DNA of 64,000 nucleotides from Membranipora membranacea. Lineage: Eukaryota > Bryozoa > Gymnolaemata > Cheilostomatida > Membraniporidae. The position numbers were made by a program, and so were the translations under genes. Every line of letters begins with the position of its first letter. Position 1 is the stretch's first letter. Below, in pieces: positions 34,971 through 46,000 of the stretch. The stretch is taken from assembly GCA_914767715.1 (NCBI GenBank), contig OU612074.1, positions 12,760,062 to 12,824,061 of the forward strand, written 5' to 3'. The notes under the pieces were generated by a model that searched no databases, was not told the DNA's origin, and saw only the letters and a program-made list of their open reading frames with translations.

Positions 34971-36014
34971 TGCTGCGAGATTGAGTGTTTATACTGTTAC
35001 ATGAGTAGGGAATACCATAAATACCAAAAAGTAATATAAAAAAATGAGTAAAGTACAGTCTGACTTCTAGCGGATTAAAAAATATCTTGTAATGTCTGAG
35101 GAAGGATTCTTTACCCCAGGCAGTTCTGTATTAAAGGTTGCAATATCTGCCTGAGCGGAGTTTCGCAAGGAAATTGTTTAAACAATGTTCGTCATCATGT
35201 ATTAGCTGCAGGGCCAGGTTCTTGTGTCCGTGTTTTTCGAAGTACAAGGTCTTATACCACAACCCTCAACTCAAAGCCAGGACCTCAAATGAATCAAAAG
35301 TTATGACCAGGTGACATGCAATTAAACCTGATTGCAATCCATTTTGATACTTCCCTGTTTACACTGATGCTAAAAGACATCAAAATCAAATCCATATTGA
35401 TACCTGCTGTCTGTGGCCCTCGGGAGAAAACGACCCGAGGTCAAAAACAGCCGGAGGCCCAAACGGCTAAGCATAATTTTTGATTTCTCCAAGTCCCAAA
35501 ACCTCTAAAAAACAAGATTAGTCAACAAACTTAAGTTTATGGGAAAAAGTTGAATTTTTAAACTATTTTCAAAATAACAGCCAAGTATGATTTTTGAGTT
35601 CTCCATGTCCCAATAATTTTGAGTTTTAAATTTTTTAGTGTTTATTTACGTGGCTGGACAGACTGCGGATATAGTGACTCTCAATGTCTTGTATTAGAGA
35701 GGACTGCTCTGAACAATACTCCCATTATTGTGGGTAGGCCTACTGTTGTGGCATTCAGTCCAATCAAAGAGAACTTATAATACATTCACAGCAATAGCAG
35801 GGTCGCTGCTTGAAAAGGGGGGGGGCGTCGGGCGGTGGGCAAAAGTCTAGGGGGCTCAGACTACTGAAAAAGAAGAGTAGCATTGCAATTGTGTCCTTTT
35901 CATATTCCTTTCTATTGAAAAGTCCGAAATATAAAAAATCTAACTAAGTAATTTATGTAAGGAAGATGAATTTATAGCAATTTGAGTTTTTGATGATGTG
36001 TTTTATTCATACAG
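34971..36014. other. Presumed intron of the SUEL-like gene
   Basis: A transmembrane exon would be expected here but none is visible. A run of nine or more G (35817-35825) and a repeated phrase about tttgagttctcc/tgatttctcc (35480-35600) are the only notable features. Confidence 0.4.
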
Positions 36015-36443
36015 GCAGGCAGTCATGCAAGGAGGCTAAGATTGAAAAGGCTGTAGATTCAGGCACTGATACTTCTGACATCTGAGTCCTGCAGGCATTG
36101 AGATGGATAGTCATATTTATGACTCAGCAGATAGAGGTGAGTCCACTGAGTAAGCTGATACAATACAAGTATGCTGTGACCTGTTGAAGAGTCATCTCAA
36201 TTCCTAGGCATTTTATATCCCATCATCATAGCTTGAAACCGACATTACACAATTTGACTTTCAAATATGAATGATTGATCATCATGGAGACATTATTATA
36301 TTCACAATATTTGTTTTTGTATCGTATGGTACATTGGATTTTAATCTTGAGCTTCTGTTACAGGAGCCCAAGGTTATGAGTATGAGAACATGGCTGCAGT
36401 GTACAATGGGGAGGATCCGAGCAGAATCTACTGTAACATATGA
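36015..36443 (+). CDS. Tyrosine-rich tail exons related to the FN3R tail
   Basis: Exon 36095-36136 codes GIEMDSHIYDSADR, clearly akin to SEMGSHMYDSIQT of FN3R, and has the same phase 1 exit. Exon 36364-36443 codes a 26-residue tail with YEYENM, VYNG and IYCNI before TGA (36441-36443). YENM fits both a PI3K-type YxxM and a Grb2-type YxN motif, like the CD28 family tail. An upstream segment (36015-36082, with AVDSGTDTSD) resembles the Asp/Ser part of the FN3R exon but runs into TGA at 36083, so the exon is either split or frameshifted. Confidence 0.55.
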
Positions 36444-36905
36444 TAGTGATCATCCAGCACTGCTTTGTATTATCATTAATCTCTCAGGATCCATGTAGAG
36501 CTTCATTTACTGCAAAAAAATGTCCCCAGAATCCTCAATTTTTGTGAGATGTTCAATACTTTTATATACGCATAATAAATTGATGGTTGCTGACTTTAAA
36601 TTTCATGTTTTTCGTTCAAGCTGTAGGTTCTATCAGGCAAAACGTTTGATGCAATTTATGATATTTCTATTCCGAAGATTCACAGCCTATACCATCACTG
36701 ATATTGATCTAATCTTGGTACATGCCTTCCCTAATTTGAATATATGAATATATAGTGTTCACACGGCTTCCCTGTACCCTCACCTTGTCACAGACAAAAA
36801 TAAGAAAGGAAGGCTAATGACCTTTTCCTGGCAATGGTATCAGGGTACTTATCAATAAATAGTCTTTGCAATGAACTAAAGCTAGTGGCGTGGCGTTTGG
36901 GTATC

Positions 36906-36950
36906 TACGAGTTAGCCTCTCTTGTATGATACAAGAGAGGCTAACTCGTA
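36906..36950. repeat. 45-bp perfect palindrome with one-base centre
   Basis: 22-base arms (36906-36927 and 36929-36950) are exact reverse complements around a single g; the core is gagttagcctctcttgta. Either a hairpin-forming transposon remnant or a young palindrome; nothing else in 36444-37250 is recognised. Confidence 0.85.
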
Positions 36951-37254
36951 ACTACACAAACGATCTACAGCTAAAAATTCCATTTATTAATTAATGTCAA
37001 TGTCTCAATCATATCATAGTAAGTACTTAAGATAGGACATATTGACTTTGCCTATATATTACCTGTTATTTCATAATGATAGATAAGGTGTCGGGGAAAT
37101 TTATCTTCCTGAGGTTGAGCCGGGTACAGTTTACTGTAACTTCCCGACGGCTCTTAATTCGAAAAATGACTGAGTAAAAATTAGTTAAGAAAGGCTACCA
37201 GCCAGACATAATATATTGAAGAATGTGTTTCAGTAATACAGTGGCAACCAGCCA

Positions 37255-38765
37255 GACAGTAATACTTTGTTTGTGTGTTTGTGAATGATGATTGTAATGT
37301 GTTACCTCTTAGTATGTGAATGCGATTAAAAAGAAGTATTTAGTACATGTGTGGCCTCGATAACATTAAACATCCAACTGACGACAGTAAAAGCATCCGC
37401 TGGGTATAAAGCATGTGAGGGTTTATACCCAAAACTAATAATATCTATTGATTACAGTGGTGATTGATACAGTGAATAACTAAAATAGGCAATTAACAGT
37501 GGTATTAAAAGTATTAAAATATGAGCACCGCCTGTTGAATAATAAGGTGATGAATGATGGGCTGATGCAAGGCTATTGATATCGTAATGGTACAGTCAAA
37601 GTCTTTAAGTAGCAGATTTCCCACACAGCCCCTCCAGAGTAAAATTAATAGAAAAAGAAACGGATGATGGAGGCTTTAGTTAATTAATTTGAATTTCACA
37701 CACGAGGGGAAAATGCTGTTTACTGGGTGTTTCTTAGGTATTGTCTCAGTCCATCTGTGGCAGCATCGAAAGAATTCAGTATCCGACGGAGTTTGGTCAA
37801 GTCTGTGCTAGAGCCAGCAGCAGCAGAAGGTAGACGTGAGAGAGCAGGGTAGAATAACAGCCTGGGTTTTTGTTGGATATTCATTGTAGTGGTGAACATT
37901 TCCAAACTTTCAGCCAGACAGCATAGGTTATAGGTTGGCAAGCCGATTGGGTGTGATGATCAGGCACTTTGCGGGAATCTGGATTGGCGAAGCCACAGGC
38001 ACAGAGTTGGGATATGTAGTGGCCTGACACGTGGTGTTGCCAGACGATATTGGGATGTTTCATCGCAAATCGAACAAGTGAAATTTCTCTGATCTTGTAG
38101 AACTTGATCAACCTTTCGTCTGGTTACAGCCGACAAAAAACTTATGATCTGCGACAACTGTGCAGTGCGGTTATTGTGGTTACTTCTCTTGCCATGTGAT
38201 CTTCCGCGCCACATGTATAACAAGCTCTCTTGTTAAACTTCCTGGGCTCCCCTTGTTCTACTAGCTGTTCAATGGCCTTGGTATTTCTTTCAATTACTCT
38301 ATTGTTACTCTCTAAGAGTTCCAACATTTTGGACAGAACTTTACTCTCAGTATTTTCCACACTGTGGAATTATCTCTGCGATTAGTTACAGTCACAGCAT
38401 TGACAGTAATACTCTGTCTGTGTGTTTGTGAATAATGATTGTAATGTGTTACCTCTTAGTATGTGAATGCGATTAGAAAGACGTATTTAGTACGCGTGTG
38501 GCCTCGATAACATTAAACATCCAACTGACGACAGTAAAAGCGTCCGTCCGTTGGGTATAAAGCATGTGAGGGCTTATACCCAAAACCAATAATATCTATT
38601 GATTACAGTGGTGATTGATACATTGAATAACTGAAATAGGCAACTGACAGTGGTAGCAAAAGTAGTAAAATATGAGCACCGCCTGTTGAATAATAAGGTG
38701 ATGAATGATGGGCTGATGCAAGGCTATTGATATCGTAATGGTACAGTCAAAGTCTTTAAGTAGCA
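37255..38765 (-). mobile_element. Small LTR retroelement, internally deleted
   Basis: Two direct repeats of about 360 bases (37255-37613 and 38401-38765), about 93-95% alike by eye, flank 787 bases. The right copy reads TGACAG at its start and TAGCA at its end. Inside, the minus strand codes a gag-like fragment (38142-38360). Next to the left repeat, the minus strand has a purine-rich stretch (ggaggggctgtgtgggaaat) where a polypurine tract is expected. No polymerase genes, so it is non-autonomous. Clean target duplications were not found. Confidence 0.7.
38142..38360 (-). pseudogene. Gag-like fragment with a broken zinc knuckle
   Basis: From an ATG at 38360: an amphipathic helix-like stretch (LSKMLELLESNNRVIERNTK) and then CYTCGAEDHMAREV, which is a CCHC zinc knuckle (C-x2-C-x4-H-x4-C) with the last Cys replaced by Val. 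The frame then runs out after about 13 residues. It lies between the two LTR-like repeats in the same orientation. Confidence 0.6.
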
Positions 38766-39631
38766 GATATCCCCACAAAGGCACAGTGATTTTTTATGGA
38801 CCTAAGGTTTTGATAAGGATGGAGGAAGTAGCTCACAGTGATATAATCAAAGTACTATGCGTGTTTATTGTGTTGAGAGTTAAGCACGACCTACCTGACG
38901 TGATTTAGTCTCTCAAAAGTAAGTAAAAACAATTAATGATGGGGTTCTTGTACCTCAAAAGTAGCTAAAGACTTCACCTCAAGTTATCGTGATGTATGAA
39001 ATCAGGACTAGCATGTGTCACCCCAATATGCATGAATGTTGATTGCTGGCTGTTTATTCAATCAATTGGAAATGTACTGTTTAGGTTAAATTCTGATTCG
39101 CAAGGAACATTTGACCATCGGGTTTGTGATCTTTATAAACTACCATGCGATAGCTGTAGGACTGGTAACATGTACTAAAAGCTGATTGTTATCGATTCAG
39201 ATACCTCCCTGTTGTCACAAATGCTGAAATAAATAACTAGGTCTGAAATCTTCTTGGACATGACTGTCAACTTTATTCCTTGATTACTCATTCATAGACG
39301 TTTTCTGCAAGCTGATCAGCTAATTCTAGTGATGGCCAGCAATTGCTATACACACACACTTGTTATGGTGAGTTAAGATTACAAACATCGGCTTGTAATA
39401 TTTTGCTTCAAATTTAGTCTTAAAAAACTTGATAAAGCCATTAGAGCTCAGAATTCGACAGAACGCAGTCAGCCACTACTGAAATCTGCTAGCAATGATT
39501 GTATAGCGAATATTATGTCATATTTGTGTCTCCTTGATCGAATCAACAGTACAAAGCAAAGAGCTCCTTCAATCGTACAAAGCTAAGTCAACTGTGATTT
39601 GGTATTTCCCTCAATATCACAATCACTGCAT
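38766..39631. other. Upstream region of FN3R-B, nothing recognised
   Basis: No repeat ends or exons recognised. A short initiating exon of FN3R-B would be expected between here and 40004 but was not identified. Confidence 0.4.
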
Positions 39632-39955
39632 TTCCATGGTAGTTCTGAGGTCGACCTGAGGATAATTAGCCTTAGCTTCGAGCTAAGGAACTGCCTCCGA
39701 GATCTGCCTGAGCTCCAAGGTTCAGCGCGCACATATTTGCTCACACTACAGTGAGTTTGCATGGCTGAGCGGTTAGCATCAAAGACTATGATACAGGAGG
39801 CTGGGGTTCAAGTCCTGGTAGCGGTGGATTTTTATGATGTTTTTCCTTCTCAGCTCTAACATGGGAATGACTGCATATTTCGAGATCAAGCCAAGAGGTG
39901 ACAACTCAGCTCGATCTAGACCGACCTCGAAACTCCCATAGCAACATAATGAATG
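39632..39955 (+). mobile_element. tRNA-containing element with inverted-repeat ends
   Basis: A box TGGCTGAGCGGTTAGCATC (39762-39780) and B box GGTTCAAGTCC (39805-39815). The outer parts are imperfect inverted repeats: ccatggtagttctgaggtcg near 39635 against cgacctcgaaactcccatag near 39930. It has the same unusual design (pol III promoter inside inverted ends) as the 5306 element but different sequence. It lies only 50 bases before the leader exon. Confidence 0.6.
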
Positions 39956-40004
39956 CATAACACTGAGTTTGCTGGATAACCTATTCATTCATTTTAATTT
40001 GCAG

Positions 40005-40182
40005 GGCTTTGTGACGATAATTGTAGTAGCCTGGGGTCCACTGAGTGTTTTGTCTCAAGAAACTAATGGTAATGAGACTAATACGGTTACAGAACCACCA
40101 GTCCCTACAGAACATTCAGTCCCTGCGGAGACTACTACTGCGGAACCCACAACAACCCAAACCATGGAAACACTTGCTGCAG
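40005..40182 (+). CDS. FN3R-B leader exon
   Basis: GFVTIIVVAWGPLSVLSQ forms a signal-peptide core, followed by a Thr/Pro/Glu-rich linker. Phase 0 in, phase 1 out, as in A. The initiating ATG must lie on an upstream exon that I did not find. Confidence 0.7.
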
Positions 40183-40388
40183 GTAAGATGCCATTTTTTA
40201 CTGTTTGAACAAGTTAAATTACTGTTGCACTACTTTAATCCTAACTGCTTACCAGATGCTCATTTATACTAGGCTAGAAAACTGCTAGTGCAAAAAGCTC
40301 AGTCACTGGTATGAGTTTTCATCTGAAAATCAGTAGCAGGACTCACTTTTTGTCACTTTTAAATTTACTCCTAATATTTGTCAAATAG

Positions 40389-42713
40389 AACACAGCAGCA
40401 CCTTTCTCACAAGCATTCTGACAAGTGAGTCAGAAATCAGCATGCTTGTAAAATCTACACAAGGATCAACATTCACCCCCTCGACCACTGATAACCAGGG
40501 TGTATCAACAGAGGCCAAAATTACGACAACATCCCATTCAGATGTAAAAGACACAACAACCAATGACACAGTTTCCAGCATCAATCTGACGACTACAGGG
40601 GTCAGCTCTTTCACAGCTGAGCAGAATCAGACCACTAGCAGTACACCAATGCTCTCAGCTGCAACAGATGGAGCAATGATAGAAAATGCAGTGGTACTTT
40701 TGTACAGTGAGTGAGTGGAGCTCAGCTCCACTTGGACACCCTTATTGAAGTGGAGCTGAGCTCCACTTCAATTTTTTTATTCCCTGGATAAGCAGGGCTC
40801 TCAGCCTGGGAGGATTCGAAACCTGAGTTTTTATATTAGCATGTCGCATAGTGGTATTTTAAAGGTGTAAAACGCCCTGAGCATAAACAGCTGAGGGTAC
40901 GTCTGAGATGGCACCGAAATATTGTTGGGTGAAACACCTGAGATTTGAAGATTATGTGCAAAGAATAGCTGGCAAAGCAAGTCAAAGAATGTATGTTGTT
41001 AAAATAATGTTGCATCTAAGTTCAAAGCCATTAGCTTTCATGATGTTCAAAAGTTGTGTAGTTTCCCTCTTTATGTATTTATTGTCTGCCTGTTCTGCAC
41101 ACGAGCATATGTACCATAGACAAGAAATTACTAAGGAAAGTTTTTAATTTAATTGTTAAAGACAACTCCTTGATCACATCACACACAATTTTCTAGAGCG
41201 ATGCCCTCAAATGCAAGTTCCATACTCTAGTAGCAAGTTCATTTATTGAAAAAGTATATGCATCCTTTTCTCGCAACATTTCATGTTTGTGATAGCAAGT
41301 AAATCAATAACAACCTAGAGCAAACATAAAACCCTAAATAATTTTATATTTGATCCAGATGAACCAATTCATATGGACTAACTAACTAACTATTGAAATC
41401 ATTGCCTGGATTTATCCGGTTCACCTGCAAAATCACTTTCTTAAGTTGTCTAAAATTCCACTTTCTATTTAGCCATAATAATCTCTTTCGCAAATCTCTG
41501 GGATTGGCAGTTCAATAAGAGCATAGCTTATCACAAATGAAATCAAATACCCACAACAAATACCACACATTATTCTCATGCAAAAGTTTGATGTTATCTT
41601 TATTATTCATCTCAGTTGGGTTGTAAAGTGTTGATATTCCATAACGCTTAGAAATCATTGTTTGATCATTGATTTAGAAATGACTTGAATAGGCAGCGCA
41701 GTGAGAGTATTATTACAGTGAGTGCAGTGAGAGGCATTATTAGTATAGGCAGTGCAGTATTATTTACATAGCTTATCACAACTAGAATCTAATACTGGAT
41801 CATTCATTAATAATATGGCATACATTTTTGTAAGGCAACATTTAGCATTGTTTATATATTATTCATCTCTGCCAACCAGCAAAATCTGAGTCTTTAGCTT
41901 ACATTCTAAAATCCCCTGAGTAGCCTGAGTTCAACCCAAAAATCTGAGTAACTCGGGCTAAACCTGAGTGGTTGAGAGCCCTGTCGAAAACAATGGGGAG
42001 TAAACTGTTCTCATGCTGGAGCCATACTAATAGATGGTAAATACATTAATATTTGAGTGTTGGCTATGTGTTGTCAGTCCAGAACAGTTATTTCTGCAAC
42101 CGCCAATGGCAAGAAAATAGTGTATAAAAGCAGAAGCATCTACAACAAATTCTATCTGTTGCTGGGAAATGTGGATATCTGGCTCCCTCTAGCATAGCTA
42201 TAAAAGACAGGTGATGTCAAAGGATATTGGCTAACAATAAAGCTGCCCATTGGCAACCACTACAGAAGGTTGCTGGCTAAACCTTGCCGGCTGGGAGGAT
42301 TGATTGATGAATTAAAAAATATAAATAAGTAAGAGCTCCACTTCATTATCCCTTACAAAAGTACCACTGAGAAAATGTAACAAATACAGTGAAGGAAGGG
42401 TCCTGATACATCAACAACCAGCAGAAGCAGTCCCTCTACAACAAATCATCTGCCTTCTTTGGCTCAAACAACTTTTGATCCTAGCTTGAGTTCAACTACA
42501 TCAGTTCTCATCACCAATAGTACACCAAATTCAAAGTCAACATTAAAATTGTTAATGCTACTGCTGCTGAATCAACAACTTGGTCTGATACAATGACTAC
42601 AACTGCGACAAGTCAGTTATTAACAACTACCACTGCAACAGAAGATAATGCAACAACCGCAGCTGCAAAAGTGACGACCACAGAGAGCGCTACAACAACC
42701 ACTAAAATGATGT
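40389..42713 (+). pseudogene. FN3R-B mucin exon, interrupted by a transposon
   Basis: Two halves (40389-40688 and 42378-42713) flank a hAT-like element. Without the element and one target copy they total 636 bases, still a multiple of three, but the frame meets TGA at 42404-42406, and two frameshifts relative to A (near 42400 and near 42545) surround the remaining Thr-rich code. The distal part, from TTTATSQLLTTTTATEDN, is again in the A frame. The donor GTAAGA at 42714 is retained. Confidence 0.75.
40689..42369. mobile_element. Non-autonomous hAT-like DNA transposon
   Basis: 16-bp perfect terminal inverted repeats (CAGTGGTACTTTTGTA at 40689-40704, its complement at 42354-42369) and an exact 8-bp target duplication agaaaatg (40681-40688 and 42370-42377), both hallmarks of the hAT superfamily. 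Paralog A shows the empty site. Near the left end are two palindromes built on gtggagct/agctccac, echoed near the right end, likely transposase-binding repeats. No transposase frame was found in 1681 bases. Confidence 0.9.
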
Positions 42714-44312
42714 GTAAGAAATACAGCTTGGTGCTGAAATCCACTGACCTAAGATTGATACCTGCCAAAACCTTACCACTGCTAAAGTCCCATTTGAAGA
42801 AAAATATGATTTCCAGCGTTGATTCTTGCATGCAGATGGATAGGAACTTTGGAGCAAATCCTTTTCCGGTTGGGGAAAAACCCAGACTTCAAATTTCCAA
42901 GTCGCTTTACCTCACCATTGCATATGCTGCTATTTCTGTACCCAGCAGCTCATGTCAATCAGCAAATTACTGGTGAAAGATCGGCTCTAAGAAAAACGCA
43001 ATTGAAATCATCTTAGGAGCCTGTTTTACCTGATGGAATAATGCTTTGCTTTTAGTTGTAAATTTGTTATAAATTTAGATTTACAACTACTTGTCATAGA
43101 GTTGCCCGACCTTGCAGTAACTAAACTAGAGAGGGCAACTCTCTAACTAACCAAATTATTATTATCCTCTCATGAAAAACAAATTGTCAGGCGCTGGTAG
43201 TGTAACGTTGAGTGATGTGTTGATGAAACTCCTCATATCACTCAAATAATAATTGCTAAAGCACTGTTAGGCTTGCAGCCTAATGGTAACCGTGACACAA
43301 AGATATGAACCGACACCGGTAATCACTAACAACAACAACACCACATGCTGGAATATCCGAGACTATCTCATGAGGAAACAGCGGGTTGAATTCGAGCTTC
43401 AACCTAAATCGAGCTGTTATTCGGCTACTCCATACCATACCTTACCTACAAAAATTACCATCAGGACAACAATGGTTATCACTGTATATAATTGCATGGC
43501 TGCTTTTGAAAACTGAAAATGACCCTTATTGATACAGATAACCAGTAGTTCACAATTTTGGCAGATGGAGCATTTAATTAGTAACTTTAAATCAGTCATT
43601 ATCATACTTACTCGTGTATAATAAATTCACCAGCTAAGGTTGCAAGTTTTTGGATACAAAATCTGGAGCGAACTAAAAAGAAACATTTTAATATTGTCAT
43701 GTCTTAAGTCTTGGTTTGCTGGGAAGTCCAGCAAAAAGTCTCTGTTTTGTGTGTAACAAAAAATATTTGTACGAGCTGATTATACGCGTCAGATAATCAT
43801 CAGAAATAATCAAAGGTGGAGTCCGATTTTAACATTAAATTCATTATGCGTGGGGCGCAGTGTGTTTCAGAAAATGACGCAATGCTGATTCGCTGCAAAT
43901 GTCTTATCCTCATCCCGACCTTACTTCGTACCTTCTTGGATTGATTCAGGAACTTTCCAGAATACATTCCTCACTGGATTTCAATATGTCTCTCTACCTT
44001 TATACCAAAGTTTCACTCCCACCAGCAGTATTCCATACCATTTCTTCTCCCAAATAGCCTCTTGTGCCACCACTTCACTCTTACAACTCAAACCAGACTA
44101 TATCATATCCATCCTACTAGGCTCTAACTGCATGTGATTGCTCTCTGCTGCTCAGTTCTGTGGTGTTGGGTTATTTTCGTTCATTGTGTGTTACATCGAT
44201 CAATAACCGCTGAAGTCTCAGATTTTTGTTGATTAGCTGATTTGTGTGTTTTCTTTGTGCCCCTTGGTTTTACCTGTTATCATTGTTTCTTTCTGACCAC
44301 ATATTTATTCAG
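42714..44312 (+). other. Intron conserved with paralog A
   Basis: Aligns with 3187-4761. The reading frame continues past the donor for about 87 codons here as in A (KKYSLVL...SHLKKN), so a retained-intron form would end with a similar alternative C-terminus in both paralogs. Confidence 0.6.
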
Positions 44313-44576
44313 CTCCTAGCCCAGTTGAGAACCCACAGGTTGAAAAGATATCAGCAACTGGAATCAAAGTTTCATGGACGCCGCCTGCTGCTTTTGACCA
44401 TGTGAAGATTGAATGTTTTACAACTAATGATGGGAATTGCCCATCAGATGTGACTGCATCTGGCACTGTGCACAACTTCACAACACTGACACCAGGAGCT
44501 ACATACACTTTCAGATTGACTGTGTCTGTCGCTGAACAGAGTTCTAACAGTGTTAATTCAACTTCACTGACACTAG
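44313..44576 (+). CDS. FN3R-B FN3-2 (intact here)
   Basis: Single 264-base phase 1-1 exon: GIKVSWTPPAAFDHVKIEC, a second cysteine in GNCPSD, and LTPGATYTFRLTVS. It is the intact reference for the broken exon in paralog A. Donor GTACAA is weaker than most. Confidence 0.85.
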
Positions 44577-44732
44577 GTACAATTAATATACTTTTATATT
44601 CCTAGTTTACCGTTTACATTAGCTATGTCAGCAAACATTGATGTATATTGCATTTGTGATTTATGTCCATGAGTTACTCCAAAGTCAGTATGATGCTTAT
44701 CTGTACATGTGCTCATTTGATTTCTTGCTCAG

Positions 44733-44990
44733 ACCCTGCCCCAACCGGACCCATCACAGCTGATAGAATTCCAGGCAATAATACAGCAGCTAAATTGACA
44801 TGGGTAAACCCAGAAGGTCTTTTTGATAAAATTACCATTGCTTTGAGTAAGTCTTCCAGCACTGTCATCACAACACAAGTAACCACCACTGAAATTAGTG
44901 GTCTCACTCCTGGAGAAACCTATATATTCACTGCTCATGTATATAGTGGGAACAAAGTGTCTCTGACAATCAATATTTCTAATAGTCTCA
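44733..44990 (+). pseudogene. FN3R-B FN3-3, splice donor deleted
   Basis: The exon is open and similar to A FN3-3 (KLTWVNPEG, LTPGETYIFTAHVYS). After NSL the sequence jumps from agtctca to aaatatgcctttca, removing about 40 bases that in A hold the ctttag/GTAATA donor and the start of the intron. No substitute GT site is evident nearby; skipping would preserve frame. Confidence 0.75.
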
Positions 44991-45169
44991 AAATATGCCT
45001 TTCACAATACCTAGTTTTATCTATTACTGGAACTGTAGCAATAAGATGTAGCGTAGCTTTCTTATAGTTAGCTTGGTTGAGTACATAGTATGCTAGCTTT
45101 CTGTGTTTTCCCCATTTTCCTTTGCAATGTGTTATTAATTCCAAACTTTCATTCATGATCTAATATTAG

Positions 45170-45754
45170 AACCGAATGCAGTGTCTAACCTTGCTGCCAA
45201 GCGAACTGCAACCCAGGGGCGTATATTCTAAAAAATTTCACTCACTGACTTTTCAGAGATGAGCATAATGATGGGGGCAGCCCGATCCACACGCCGTAGG
45301 CGTGGCGGGGAGGGTGTGGGAGGGGCGCTTAAGCGCCCTCCTACCACGGAAATATTTGCATATCGGTAGCAAAATAGTGTAAGCAGAGAGGTATTTCAAT
45401 AGCTCACTGAGCTGTTGGGTACTTTCAGAAAACAACTCAATAGCAGTAGAAGATTACGGTAAAAATGCTCCAGTTATAAAGCACCCATTTGAAAAAAAAC
45501 TGACCTTGATGGGATTCGAACCCACAACAATCTAATTAACAGTGATTATTAGGCAGACGCTCTACACACTGAGCTATTCAGCCATTCATCCGTGGGCCGT
45601 GAGTGCTAATATACGCCACTGCTGCAACCAACACTGAGGCAGCCCTGAAATTGACCAACCCTTCTGATGTCTTTGACCGGGTCACCATCAGATGTGATAA
45701 ATGTACTCCGACTGAACAGAACATAACAAATAAGGCAACCACTACTACATTCCC
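45170..45754 (+). pseudogene. FN3R-B FN3-4, split by repeat and truncated
   Basis: Starts like A FN3-4 (PNAVSNLAA), is interrupted at 45216 by the tRNA-like element, resumes at 45622 (ATNTEAALKLTNPSDVFDR), and then loses homology after 45754 just before the position of the tyrosine corner. Similarity to A resumes only near 46000, in the intron. The core Trp is also changed to Leu. Confidence 0.8.
45216..45621 (-). mobile_element. tRNA-derived TIR element, second copy, inverted
   Basis: Reverse-complement relative of the 5306-5715 element: A box complement at 45559-45576, B box complement at 45512-45522, the same ggcgtatatt/aatatacgcc ends and the same GC-rich hairpin. The target duplication is ctgcaacc (45206-45213 and 45622-45629), about 8-9 bases. 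Confidence 0.8.
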
Positions 45755-46000
45755 CATTTGGGTAGCATATTCAATATGATGATGTGCCAGTATTTTGCTC
45801 TTATGCAAATACATATGCTATCTGCACACAATCCAATGACTTATGACCAAACAAAAGCCATGCTTCAGCTTTCACAATCTAGTACCTAACTATAGACTCA
45901 ATATTACAAAGCCTAACTCAACTCAAGTTGGTGTAGCCAGATTATGGTAAGACTTTTTTCGTCTGTTTTTTGTCTCTCATTGCCAATATCTCTGCGCAAG
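45755..46000. other. Unmatched replacement DNA
   Basis: About 245 bases that replace the second half of FN3-4 and the start of its intron; no similarity to paralog A and no recognised feature. Confidence 0.5.

Larger units (their letters stand above)
32942..36443 (+). pseudogene. Cysteine-rich (SUEL-like?) gene with FN3R-related tyrosine tail exons, damaged
   Basis: Candidate exons with compatible phases: 32942-33131, 33952-34075, 34407-34494, 36095-36136, 36364-36443. The first three give a module of about 130 residues with spaced cysteines (TACLTDSY, AQCTRED, EVCHQP, NECKQ, RVTCQKP, VYCAYN) ending VTYLCK, reminiscent of the SUEL/rhamnose-lectin fold. The last two code a tail related to that of FN3R (GIEMDSHIYDSADR, then GYEYENM and YNGEDPSRIYCNI). 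An in-frame TAG (33070-33072) sits in the first exon. No transmembrane exon was found between 34495 and 36000. The first exon's acceptor is poor and its 5' start is missing. Confidence 0.45.
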
